DNA of 64,000 nucleotides, taken from positions 22,074 to 86,073 of the forward strand of contig NZ_VTXD01000016.1 in the NCBI RefSeq assembly GCF_013114625.1, in the 5' to 3' direction. The DNA is from Vibrio sp. 99-70-13A1 (GTDB lineage Bacteria > Pseudomonadota > Gammaproteobacteria > Enterobacterales > Vibrionaceae). A model generated the notes under the pieces. The model was given only the letters and a program-made list of their open reading frames with translations, was not told the DNA's origin and did not search any database. The position numbers and the translations under genes were made by a program. This document shows positions 46,614-54,421 of the stretch, piece after piece. Each line of letters starts with the position of its first letter. Position 1 is the first letter of the stretch.

Positions 46614-47531
46614 TTATTTACCTTCCTTCTTACACATTGGGAAGCCAAGCGCTTCACGTGACGCGTAGTACGCCTCTGCAACTGATTTAGTCAGGTTGCG
46701 GATACGAAGGATGTAACGTTGACGCTCTGTTACAGAGATAGCTTTGCGCGCATCAAGGATGTTGAATGCGTGACCTGCTTTTAGAATGCGCTCGTAAGCT
46801 GGAAGCGGAAGCGGCTTCTCTAGCTCAAGTAGTTCTTTACACTCTTTTTCGCACTGGTCGAAGAAAGTGAATAGGAAATCTACGTCTGCATGCTCGAAGT
46901 TGTACGTTGATTGCTCAACTTCGTTTTGGTGGAAGATGTCACCGTAAGTCACGTTTGAACCGTCTGGTGCTACGTTCCATACTAGGTCGTAAACTGAATC
47001 TACTTCCTGGATGTACATTGCTAGACGCTCGATACCGTAAGTGATCTCGCCAGTTACTGGCTTACACTCTAGGCCGCCAACTTGTTGGAAGTAAGTAAAT
47101 TGAGTCACTTCCATGCCGTTTAGCCATACTTCCCAACCAAGACCCCATGCGCCTAGCGTTGGGTTTTCCCAGTTGTCTTCTACGAAACGAATATCGTGAA
47201 CTAATGGGTCGACACCTAGCACTTCAAGAGAACCTAAGTACAACTCCTGGATATTATCTGGAGAAGGTTTTAGAGCTACTTGGAATTGATAGTAGTGCTG
47301 CAGACGGTTCGGGTTTTCACCGTAACGACCATCGGTCGGACGACGAGAAGGTTGAACGTATGCCGTAGACATTGGCTCTGGGCCAAGTGCACGTAGACAT
47401 GTCATTGGGTGAGAGGTGCCAGCACCTACTTCCATATCTAAAGGTTGCACAATCGTACAGCCATTTTGAGCCCAATAATCCTGCAGCGCGAGGATCATTC
47501 CCTGGAAGGTTTTGATATCGAATTTTTGCAT
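46614..47531 (-). CDS. glyQ: glycyl-tRNA synthetase alpha subunit
   Basis: A 305-residue class II catalytic subunit beginning [25 protein letters not shown], with the motif regions [24 protein letters not shown] (here [18 protein letters not shown]) and [21 protein letters not shown]. It activates glycine. It is the first gene of glyQS. The 200 bp upstream on its side are AT-rich without a T-box; control is probably by promoter only. Confidence 0.97.
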   Translation of the reverse strand: MQKFDIKTFQGMILALQDYWAQNGCTIVQPLDMEVGAGTSHPMTCLRALGPEPMSTAYVQPSRRPTDGRYGENPNRLQHYYQFQVALKPSPDNIQELYLGSLEVLGVDPLVHDIRFVEDNWENPTLGAWGLGWEVWLNGMEVTQFTYFQQVGGLECKPVTGEITYGIERLAMYIQEVDSVYDLVWNVAPDGSNVTYGDIFHQNEVEQSTYNFEHADVDFLFTFFDQCEKECKELLELEKPLPLPAYERILKAGHAFNILDARKAISVTERQRYILRIRNLTKSVAEAYYASREALGFPMCKKEGK

Positions 47532-47745
47532 AGTCAGTTCGCGCGATTCTTCTGAATAATTAATAAAAATAGCTATTGAGTATACCCAGATATTGGTAAT
47601 GCGAGTAGGGGTAATCCTGTTTAATTAGTGGTCTAAAATGTCGTTTAGTGGATTTTTTTGCCTTTAATCTTCGTTTTTCGGGGCAAGTGGATTTTTTAGC
47701 GAGTTTGATGCTTGTTTTTGAGTACTTGGGTGATTAAAATCGCGC

Positions 47746-47887
47746 GGTCTTTGGGGAGTAGCTTGCTTATTCATGTTTTTAGTTGAGTAAGTTCGTTCGT
47801 CAACATAATTGGTGCACATCACCATGGCGTTCGAGACGAGATATCGATGATAAAAATACAAATACATCGAGACCGTTTAGCAAGACC
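47746..47887 (+). promoter_or_regulatory. yybP-ykoY manganese riboswitch aptamer
   Basis: The hallmark strands are present: 5' GGGGAGTAGC (47753-47762), central CGTCAACAT (47798-47806) and CACCATGG, and 3' TTTAGCAAGACCTT ending in the P1 strand. P1 pairs GGTCTT (47746-47751) with AAGACC (47882-47887). The 3' strand is nearly identical to that of the Lactococcus lactis aptamer of known structure. It precedes a TMEM165/MneA-type manganese exporter, the expected target. Confidence 0.93.
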
Positions 47888-47889
47888 TT

Positions 47890-47970
47890 AGACAAACATC
47901 GTGAACCGGGGTGGGGCGCGAGGTTTGTCTTTGGTTCTAATATAATAATCCTCGCCCCAATGAGCATGTC
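47890..47970 (+). promoter_or_regulatory. putative expression platform of the Mn riboswitch
   Basis: One stem pairs AGACAAAC (47890-47897) with GTTTGTCT (47923-47930). A competing stem pairs GGGGCGCGAGG (47913-47923) with CCTCGCCCC (47950-47958), directly upstream of the exporter start. The two share 47923 and cannot both fully form. There is no U tract, so control is more likely translational than by termination. Confidence 0.55.
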
Positions 47971-48525
47971 GTGAGCGTTTTAGCAATTTCAATTACCACT
48001 GTGGCTTTGGCCGAGATCGGTGATAAAACTCAATTATTATCCCTTTTATTAGCCAGCCGTTACCGGAAGCCTTTTCCGATCATTGCGGCAATCTTCTTAG
48101 CTACCATCGCTAATCATGCCCTTGCTGCATGGCTAGGGGTCGTTGTTGCCGATTACTTATCTCCTGAAATTTTGAAATGGGTCTTAGTGGTGAGCTTCGT
48201 CATTATGGCGGGCTGGATTCTCATTCCAGATAAGCTGGATGACGATGAAAGTATTTCTAACCGCGGTCCATTCGTGGCGAGCTTTATTGCTTTCTTTATT
48301 GCCGAAATAGGTGATAAAACTCAAATTGCGACCTCGATCCTTGGAGCTCAATATTCAGATGCGTTGTTGCTTGTCATTTTTGGTACAACGATTGGCATGT
48401 TATTAGCCAATGTACCTGTAGTCGTGCTTGGCAATATGTCTGCGGATAGATTACCTCTCGATTTAATCCGTAAGATCACAGCAAGTCTTTTTGTTGCCCT
48501 CGCGATTGGTGCGGCAGTTTTGTAA
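47971..48525 (+). CDS. mneA: TMEM165/GDT1 (UPF0016) family manganese exporter
   Basis: A 184-residue inner-membrane protein with six predicted helices in two homologous halves. Each half has the family metal-binding motif E-x-G-D-K-(T/S): AEIGDKTQLLSLLLA at about 14-28 and AEIGDKTQIATSI at about 110-122. The V. cholerae relative MneA exports Mn2+. The start is GTG 47971 by homology; it overlaps the stop of a four-codon ATG ORF (47960-47974) and lacks a visible ribosome site. The riboswitch upstream supports manganese as substrate. Confidence 0.88.
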   Translation: MSVLAISITTVALAEIGDKTQLLSLLLASRYRKPFPIIAAIFLATIANHALAAWLGVVVADYLSPEILKWVLVVSFVIMAGWILIPDKLDDDESISNRGPFVASFIAFFIAEIGDKTQIATSILGAQYSDALLLVIFGTTIGMLLANVPVVVLGNMSADRLPLDLIRKITASLFVALAIGAAVL

Positions 48526-48584
48526 TCCGCTATTTTGTGGTCACTCGCATCTTGAGTGATTCATGGGCGAGTTAAACTTTGTTA

Positions 48585-48624
48585 CAAGTGTTGTAAGGTT
48601 ACACCGTTAACCTTGCAATACTTG
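48585..48624 (+). repeat. strong 17-bp hairpin downstream of mneA
   Basis: CAAGTGTTGTAAGGTTA (48585-48601) pairs with TAACCTTGCAATACTTG (48608-48624) across a 6-nt loop. The only two non-Watson-Crick positions are G-U pairs if read as plus-strand RNA, and would be A-C mismatches on the other strand. No U tract follows, so it is not a standard terminator. Confidence 0.7.
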
Positions 48625-48796
48625 AACTGAGCCGATGGAGTACTTCCAATCTGTTGTTAAATGATGTGGGTTTAATATCAAATAATTATTAAATCTATAA
48701 CTTACAATTAGTTGCTGTTTTTTATAGAGGGTGATCAAATTGATATGCTATTGAGTTGTGGTTATTTTTCATGCAATTGAATAACGGAATATCATT

Positions 48797-50464
48797 ATGA
48801 AAAAAACACTCCTGTTTAGCGCCATCATGTCTGCTTTTGCTTTTTCTGCGCAGGCAAGTCCAGATCTCGATAACCTATCGCAACTCACCATTATTCCTAA
48901 CCACAATGCATCTTTAATCCGTAACTTTAACCCTTATGCTGTTTCTCGTATGCATACTGCTCGGGATTTCATGTACGAACCATTAGTCGTGTTTAATGAG
49001 TTAAAAGGCAACGTTCCTGAATACCGCTTAGCGACAGATTTTCGAATGAGTGAAGATCTGTTAAGCATTACGTTTGATTTGCGTAAAGGTGTGAAGTGGT
49101 CGGATGGTGAAACGTTTGATGCTGACGATGTTGTCTTCACGTTTGATATGGTTCGAAATTACCCATCACTTGATGACCGCGGTATTAACAATAAAATTAA
49201 ATCCGTTGAGAAGTTGAACCAGTACCAAGTTCGCTTCCATATGAAAGAAGTGAATACCAACGGTACTTATGAAATAGTTCAGGTTCCAGTTGTTCCTGAA
49301 CACCTATGGAAAGAAGTAAAAGACCCTGCTGAATTTTTAAATCCAAACCCGATTGGTACTGGTCCTTTTACTGAGTTGCCAGTGTTCACTCCAACGCTTT
49401 TCGTACAATGTCGAAATCCGAATTATTGGGATAACTCGAATTTGGATGTGGATTGTTTGCGTATTCCTCAAATGAACCACAATGATCAAGTATTAGGCGA
49501 GTTGGTCAACTCTCGCATCGATTGGGCAGGTTCATTTGTGCCTGATATTGAAAAAACCTTTGTCGATGTGTCGCCTAATCACGGCTATTGGTATCCGCCA
49601 GCAGGCACTCAATCTTTCATGTTCAATTACGCTTCGAAAGATCCAGTTAAGCACAAAGTTTTGAATGACGTTCAATTCCGCCGTGCGTTTTCTATGGCGC
49701 TGGATCGTCAGTCACTTATCGATATTGCTAACTACGGTAACGGTGTAGTGAATGATTTTGCTTCAGGTCTAGGTTATGCCTTTGAAGCTTGGTCTGATGA
49801 AGCGGTACACGCTAAATTCAAACCTTTCATGACCTTCTCGCAAAAGAATGCGAAGGCACTATTAGCAAAGGCTGGATATAAAGACATTAATGGCGATGGC
49901 TTTGTTGAAACTCCGCAAGGTGAAAAATTTGAGTTATTGATTCAGTCTCCACAAGGTTGGACGGATTTTAATAATACCGTGATGCTTTCTACCGAGCAGC
50001 TGCATCAAGTTGGCATCAATGCCAAAGCAAGAACGCCAGACTTTTCTATTTACAATCAGTCGATGCTGTCTGCTAAATATGATGTGGCTTACACCAATTA
50101 CTTCCATGGACCTACACCGCATAAGTATTGGGATAGTGCTTACCACTCTCGACTTCAAGAGTCTGAAGGTATGCCAAGGTTTGCCATGCATCATTGGAAG
50201 AATGAGCAACTTGATACCTTACTTGATAGCTTCTACAAAACAGCAGACCATAATAAACAGCAAGATATCGCGCATGATATTCAAGCGCTAATTGCGGAAA
50301 ACCAAGTGACGGTTCCTGTGATTTCGGGTTCGAATTTCTACCAATACAACACTCTTAGATTCACAGGCTGGTGGACTGCGGATAACCCTAAAGGTCGCCC
50401 AATGGTTTGGGAAGGTACACCCGAACGTTTGCTGCATGTTTTGGATTTAAAACCAAGATCTTAA
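48797..50464 (+). CDS. periplasmic oligosaccharide/oligopeptide-binding protein, CBP (chitin oligosaccharide-binding) type
   Basis: A 555-residue SBP family 5 protein with signal peptide MKKTLLFSAIMSAFAFSAQA. It follows the Vibrio chitin-oligosaccharide-binding protein (CBP) along its whole length: GTGPFTELPVFTP, YWYPPAGTQSFM, DFASGLGYAFEAWSDE, SPQGWTDFNNTV, TNYFHGPTP and a C-terminal ERLLHVLDLKPRS. Tryptophans that could stack on sugars are at 388 and 525-526. True CBP lies with the chitoporin/permease genes and ChiS; here there is no permease, ATPase or histidine kinase nearby, so this is an orphan paralogue or a relocated gene. Peptide binding remains possible. Confidence 0.8.
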   Translation: MKKTLLFSAIMSAFAFSAQASPDLDNLSQLTIIPNHNASLIRNFNPYAVSRMHTARDFMYEPLVVFNELKGNVPEYRLATDFRMSEDLLSITFDLRKGVKWSDGETFDADDVVFTFDMVRNYPSLDDRGINNKIKSVEKLNQYQVRFHMKEVNTNGTYEIVQVPVVPEHLWKEVKDPAEFLNPNPIGTGPFTELPVFTPTLFVQCRNPNYWDNSNLDVDCLRIPQMNHNDQVLGELVNSRIDWAGSFVPDIEKTFVDVSPNHGYWYPPAGTQSFMFNYASKDPVKHKVLNDVQFRRAFSMALDRQSLIDIANYGNGVVNDFASGLGYAFEAWSDEAVHAKFKPFMTFSQKNAKALLAKAGYKDINGDGFVETPQGEKFELLIQSPQGWTDFNNTVMLSTEQLHQVGINAKARTPDFSIYNQSMLSAKYDVAYTNYFHGPTPHKYWDSAYHSRLQESEGMPRFAMHHWKNEQLDTLLDSFYKTADHNKQQDIAHDIQALIAENQVTVPVISGSNFYQYNTLRFTGWWTADNPKGRPMVWEGTPERLLHVLDLKPRS

Positions 50465-50665
50465 TCTGGATATCAGTAAAGTACTTATCTTTGAGCCTCA
50501 ACTATACCTTGGAGCTTGAAGATAAATTCAGGGGAAATGGGTGTTATAAAATATTCGATATGAGGAGTATTCGAACGTGATGGCTGACATATAATTGTCA
50601 TGATTCGCGTGGTAGATTAGAAGCAGAAATAGTTCAATAACCCTAGCAGCTAGAGGGCTTTAATT

Positions 50666-50926
50666 ATGCTTACACGTTATATGGGAATGACTCCACAGAG
50701 CCAAAGTTATTTGTTTACTTTTGGTCTTAGTCTGACGTTATTGGGTATGGTATTGACTGATATGTGGCTGCCAATGGTAGCAGGTTCGCTGATCATGACG
50801 GGCTTAGCAGTAGAAGCCTGGATTCGGGTTGCGCATATTATTCCAATGCACAAAGAATTACGCTCAATGAATAAACAGATTGAAAAGCTTCAATCACAAG
50901 TGCGTAACTTAGAAGACAATGAATAA
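50666..50926 (+). CDS. small membrane protein with two helices and a coiled-coil tail
   Basis: An 86-residue protein not recognised as a named family. Two hydrophobic helices (about 14-33 and 36-58) precede a charged heptad-like tail (about 60-86, MHKELRSMNKQIEKLQSQVRNL) that should form a coiled coil in the cytoplasm. AGAGGG lies before the ATG and a good terminator follows, supporting a real single-gene transcript. Function unknown. Confidence 0.75.
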   Translation: MLTRYMGMTPQSQSYLFTFGLSLTLLGMVLTDMWLPMVAGSLIMTGLAVEAWIRVAHIIPMHKELRSMNKQIEKLQSQVRNLEDNE

Positions 50927-50932
50927 ATGAAT

Positions 50933-50957
50933 GGCAGCCTCAGGGCTGCCTTTTTAT
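50933..50957 (+). terminator. terminator after the small membrane protein gene
   Basis: A 7-bp GC-rich stem, GGCAGCC (50933-50939) with GGCTGCC (50944-50950), a TCAG loop and a T5 run. Confidence 0.92.
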
Positions 50958-51032
50958 TATAAATTTTGAAGTGTTTCGTAAAGTGTTTTCAGTGAGATTG
51001 CTTGAGGCTATCGCTTTGCTGATACTGCTGTT

Positions 51033-52367
51033 ATGCGACAGTTCCCTTTCATTTTTCGTATCCTAGAAGCCGTAGAAATTCAGCTACCTAAAAAGTTGGA
51101 TGTTGATGCGTTGTCTTTAATACTCAAAGTTAGTCGATGGCATTTACAGCACGAATTTAAACGCTTCACCGGTATCAGTGTCGGTCGTTATTACCGGCTA
51201 CGTTTGCTCACGTTAGCAATAGAAGCGATTGCTCATTCTGATCATCGTATTATTGATATTGCACTTGATTTCGGCTTTGAATCGCAAGAGGCATTTTACC
51301 GTGCGGTGAAGCAGGCTTTTAACGTTTCCCCCAAACATTTTAAACGAGATCCCACCTTAGCTAAACTTGTCGGGATTCCTAAGATCGATTCTACTTATCT
51401 GCAATTTTTTCAAGCAATGTTAGCATCTCCGCCGAAGGAAGAAATGTTTGAGTCGCAGGAACTCGTGGGTGTTCAGCAAAATTTCTCTTCGGTGTTTTTT
51501 AATTCTCAGACTTTATCCACCAAGGTTACTCAATTGTGGGATAGCTTTAATGAAGCTACATATGAGTGGCGGCATGAAGGTCGCCAATATTATGTGTTGG
51601 AGTATCGTAATAATTGTTCTGGGCGGTCAGGGCAATTTCAAATGCTAGCGGTGTGTGATGGTGATGAAGAGCCATCTAATGAACCATTAGCGAATATTGA
51701 GTTAACGGCTCGGACAATGTGGCGTTTCTCCTTACCTAATAGCATGTATATTTCTGCGCTGTTTATTTACCTTCACCACGTCTATTGCTACCAACATAAA
51801 CTGACTTTAAATCGACTTCCTTATGTTTGGAAATTGGAACCGTCAGGTAGTTTACAATTTCGCGTTGAGTTGAAACCTACCTTAGAGTTAATCGATCTCC
51901 CATCAAGTATTCACCATCTTGGGAAAGACTTGACCTTAAAACCTGAACAATCTGGTTGTTTAGATATTGATACTATTCCTGGCAATTTGGTTCAAAAGAG
52001 CCAGCGTTTAGCTTACATCCTTGAAAAATATAGTGACTGTTTATCTGCTGTGAATACAGGACAAGTGCAGTTGCTTATTGGTCGGGCTGACAGTGATGGC
52101 TATACAACCAGCCATGACTATCAAGTAAGTCGTTTTATAGAAGAAAAATCCGATCGTGCTGTAAAGGTGGAAGCAGGAAAATACTTGAAGTGCGTTTTGA
52201 TAGGGACATTAGCCAATATAGGGGAAAGCTTGGATAGTCTTTATTACTCTCATTTGACAGAGTCGAGATATGTTTTGGTACAAGGCTTTGAGTGGATAAC
52301 CTGTGCCGAAGAAAGATCAAACCATGAATGGTATATCGAGTTACTTATCCCAGTTGCAAAGCGCTAA
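51033..52367 (+). CDS. AraC/Rob-like regulator with a duplicated GyrI-like effector region
   Basis: A 444-residue protein. The AraC-type double helix-turn-helix is N-terminal (about 8-108: SRWHLQHEFKRFTGISVGRYYRLRLL and IIDIALDFGFESQEAFYRAVKQAF), as in Rob. Behind it are two regions that look alike: about 130-290, starting LVGVQQNFSSVFF and closing FRVELKPTLE, and about 300-444, closing WYIELLIPVAKR, the same style of ending as Rob's GyrI-like domain. Rob has one such domain and 289 residues, so this is an unusual double version. Target genes are unknown; the convergent OpgC-like gene follows. Confidence 0.75.
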   Translation: MRQFPFIFRILEAVEIQLPKKLDVDALSLILKVSRWHLQHEFKRFTGISVGRYYRLRLLTLAIEAIAHSDHRIIDIALDFGFESQEAFYRAVKQAFNVSPKHFKRDPTLAKLVGIPKIDSTYLQFFQAMLASPPKEEMFESQELVGVQQNFSSVFFNSQTLSTKVTQLWDSFNEATYEWRHEGRQYYVLEYRNNCSGRSGQFQMLAVCDGDEEPSNEPLANIELTARTMWRFSLPNSMYISALFIYLHHVYCYQHKLTLNRLPYVWKLEPSGSLQFRVELKPTLELIDLPSSIHHLGKDLTLKPEQSGCLDIDTIPGNLVQKSQRLAYILEKYSDCLSAVNTGQVQLLIGRADSDGYTTSHDYQVSRFIEEKSDRAVKVEAGKYLKCVLIGTLANIGESLDSLYYSHLTESRYVLVQGFEWITCAEERSNHEWYIELLIPVAKR

Positions 52368-52398
52368 CTGGGATAATGGCTGATTGAAATAGTCGATG

Positions 52399-53508
52399 TT
52401 AGTTGCTTTCTTTCTCTACGACTAATTTGGGGCTTTTGTTTCGTTCTCTGATTAAGGCTGGCACGAAAATAAGCAATGAAACGATAACTAAGCACACCGT
52501 GATGTTCGGCTGGAAATCAAAGAAGCCTAATGCAATTGGGGCAACCGAAAAAATAACAACGTAATGCCATGAGAAAACATAAAGCGAATGTCTACCGAGT
52601 AAAGCTAATGGTTTAAAGGTTAAAGCTTGTGGCCATCGATGAATAATATAACCGAATAAATAGACCAGTAAGAATAGGTTAAAGATTCTCAGCCAGCCCA
52701 GTAGAGGCTTATCTGCTAGTTCATACAGGGTTCCTTGATGAATGCCATACTGAGAAAAAATATTTCGCTGAAAAACAAATAATACTAGAGCTATGATACT
52801 GACTAAAAAGGTAATTGCTGGGTGCTTAAACCAATTGATAGGTTGATGTCGTGAGCAGTAACCAAGACATATCCCCACAACGAAAATCAATTGCCATGCC
52901 AGCCAGCTAAAGTAGCCTGTGTTAATCGCCCTTTCGCTGAAGTAAAGAGTGAGTAATGTCGAAAGGTCAAAGTAACGACTGCCTAGCCACAACAGAACAC
53001 TGATTGTGATAACTAAAGCGATGCGTTTTTTCTTCAGCTGGCTGATCACCAATGGCGATATCAATAAGAAAGCGACGTACATTGGTAAGATGTCAAAATA
53101 TGGAGGCTTATGCAGCAGCGTAAAACTGGCGACCAGTGTTGGTAGTGTATTCCCGATTAACCCTGGAAATAGCTCACTATAAAAAGTATTGGCGGGTTGT
53201 GAAAAAGATATATAACAGTAAGCGATAGTGAGAACCGCAAGAATCGCTATCAAGTGATAGATATAAAGCTGCTTCGCCCGTGTTAGTAACTTCTTTTTGT
53301 TTGATGCGGCATCAGCACCAGTATAGATAAGCCCGACCATCAGCCCTGAAACTAAAATAAACCCTTCCGCAGCACCCACCTGCCCAAAAGGCTGCAAAGT
53401 TATGAGTTGAATATTAGCCCAACCAACGGTTATCCATATAAAGTGGTTGATGGTCATGATGAGCAGCAAAGCGCCGCGAATGGTGTCGATAGAATGGTTA
53501 CGTTGCAT
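52399..53508 (-). CDS. OpgC-like membrane acyltransferase
   Basis: A 369-residue polytopic membrane protein of the OpgC/acyltransferase-3-like class, with about ten hydrophobic segments. The N-terminal signature RNHSIDTIRGALLLIMTINHFIW has the catalytic-type His/Asp cluster of these enzymes, followed by GQVGAAEGFILVSGLMVGLIY. OpgC succinylates osmoregulated periplasmic glucans, but no opgGH genes are near, so the acceptor is uncertain. The start at 53508 (Met-Gln-Arg-Asn) has a GGGAGGA ribosome site; the in-frame ATG seven codons upstream would include that site. Confidence 0.75.
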   Translation of the reverse strand: MQRNHSIDTIRGALLLIMTINHFIWITVGWANIQLITLQPFGQVGAAEGFILVSGLMVGLIYTGADAASNKKKLLTRAKQLYIYHLIAILAVLTIAYCYISFSQPANTFYSELFPGLIGNTLPTLVASFTLLHKPPYFDILPMYVAFLLISPLVISQLKKKRIALVITISVLLWLGSRYFDLSTLLTLYFSERAINTGYFSWLAWQLIFVVGICLGYCSRHQPINWFKHPAITFLVSIIALVLFVFQRNIFSQYGIHQGTLYELADKPLLGWLRIFNLFLLVYLFGYIIHRWPQALTFKPLALLGRHSLYVFSWHYVVIFSVAPIALGFFDFQPNITVCLVIVSLLIFVPALIRERNKSPKLVVEKESN

Positions 53509-53605
53509 AGTGTTTCCTCCCTTAGTCATGACAGAGTATGGGGAGGAACATAAAAAAACTGACTAATTGTGTGGTGCTTGAATGAATCGCGACACTAACG
53601 AAACT

Positions 53606-53854
53606 TTATAGCATTCCTTTCTTAATCAAATATTGATAAGGCAATTGTTCCGTTTGTACGCCAACAAGTTGGTGATCCATAAATCGGCAAAAGCTTGGAA
53701 TGTCTCGGGTAGTTGAAGGGTCGTCCGCTTTGACCAGTAACACATCGCCATCCTGCATATTTCGAATCGTCTTCCTGACCATCATGACTGGTTCTGGGCA
53801 ACGTAGCCCTTCAGCTTCTAAAGTGTGTGTTGCGAGTTCAGGGTTGAATATCAT
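53606..53854 (-). CDS. tusA: sulfur carrier protein TusA
   Basis: An 82-residue protein relaying persulfide sulfur from IscS to TusBCD-TusE for 2-thiouridine at tRNA wobble U34. The active cysteine is in the signature [20 protein letters not shown]. The start at 53854 (Met-Ile-Phe-Asn) has AGAGAAG upstream; a 20-codon extension is unsupported. It complements MnmE/MnmG, which modify the same base. Confidence 0.95.
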   Translation of the reverse strand: MIFNPELATHTLEAEGLRCPEPVMMVRKTIRNMQDGDVLLVKADDPSTTRDIPSFCRFMDHQLVGVQTEQLPYQYLIKKGML

Positions 53855-53956
53855 GGTTTGCTTCTCTATGTGCTTCTGAGCAGAGAATGATACGTCCGCA
53901 GAAAAAATATGCAATAAGTGCTTGGCAAGCTGAATTATTTCCTATAAGTTAATTAA

Positions 53957-53990
53957 CAAGTTGATAACAACTTGCAACAATGACAACTTG
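53957..53990. promoter_or_regulatory. CAAGTTG/CAACTTG inverted repeat cluster
   Basis: CAAGTTG (53957-53963) and CAACTTG (53968-53974) form a perfect inverted repeat around ATAA, with a third copy CAACTTG at 53984-53990. They lie between divergent tusA and a small membrane gene, just before the latter's AAGGAG, where an operator or leader hairpin would sit. Confidence 0.45.
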
Positions 53991-54003
53991 CTAAGGAGTG
54001 GCG

Positions 54004-54189
54004 ATGTTGACAGCACTAGACAGACTTACGATTTACTCGGTTCTCTGCTTTATTTCTTTTTGTGCGTTAGTGTTACGTACACCCGCAGAGGCTTCATTTA
54101 CACCTTTAATCGGTGTAGTAGCAACACTTGGTGGCATTTGGCTTGAAATGCGCCGCTGGCAAAATTCGCCAGAAGAGCAAGAGCATTAA
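54004..54189 (+). CDS. small membrane protein, 61 residues
   Basis: Not recognised as a named family. Two hydrophobic stretches (about 8-24 and 32-48) are followed by a short charged tail (RRWQNSPEEQEH). ATG 54004 is chosen because AAGGAG ends 6 nt upstream; a GTG at 53998 directly abuts that site and cannot be used. It is divergent from tusA. Its size and good ribosome site support expression. Confidence 0.7.
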   Translation: MLTALDRLTIYSVLCFISFCALVLRTPAEASFTPLIGVVATLGGIWLEMRRWQNSPEEQEH

Positions 54190-54347
54190 TTAGATAAACT
54201 TTGTTTTTAAAAGCTGATTTTTGAAGTCTTTTTTAAAAACCGTTTTTAAAGCATTGAAGGCAGATTTTAGATATTTAAAGCTACAGCGATTTAACTTAAT
54301 TCCGATACGACTACATTCCGACACTATCCCCAGTTTTCTTGGGCTTC

Positions 54348-54372
54348 CCCGCTTAAATGCGGGATTTTTTTT
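54348..54372 (+). terminator. terminator in the gap before the LysR gene
   Basis: CCCGC (54348-54352) with GCGGG (54359-54363), a 6-nt loop and a T8 run. It lies 160 bp beyond the nearest upstream stop codon. Confidence 0.8.
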
Positions 54373-54421
54373 ATCTAAAGCATGCTATAAAAGACGGGTG
54401 TATGCATTTAGGTAATTGAGT

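Noticed and set aside
46653..46661. TTCACGTGA in glyQ, matching the centre of parS
   Set aside because: The flanks do not match the 16-mer; only the central 9 bases agree.
47664..47867. 67-codon minus-strand ORF upstream of glyQ, including a Gln/Pro-rich 36-residue tail
   Set aside because: It runs antisense through the highly conserved riboswitch strands, has no ribosome site at its inner ATG, and its composition is explained by the aptamer sequence.
47941..47946. TATAAT just before the manganese exporter, considered as a -10 of a second promoter
   Set aside because: No -35 element lies 16-18 bp upstream; the stretch is part of an AT-rich linker of the expression platform.
47783..47974. 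63-codon plus-strand ORF ending on the exporter start
   Set aside because: It is the open frame of the riboswitch RNA itself; there is no ribosome site and no protein-like pattern.
50485..50525. Imperfect hairpin after the CBP-like gene (TTATCTT with AAGATAA)
   Set aside because: It has several wobbles and one mismatch and no U tract; too weak to call a terminator, though it may still be the 3' end of that mRNA.
54221..54415. 64-codon basic ORF before the LysR gene
   Set aside because: It crosses a strong terminator with a T8 run and has no ribosome site or family resemblance.
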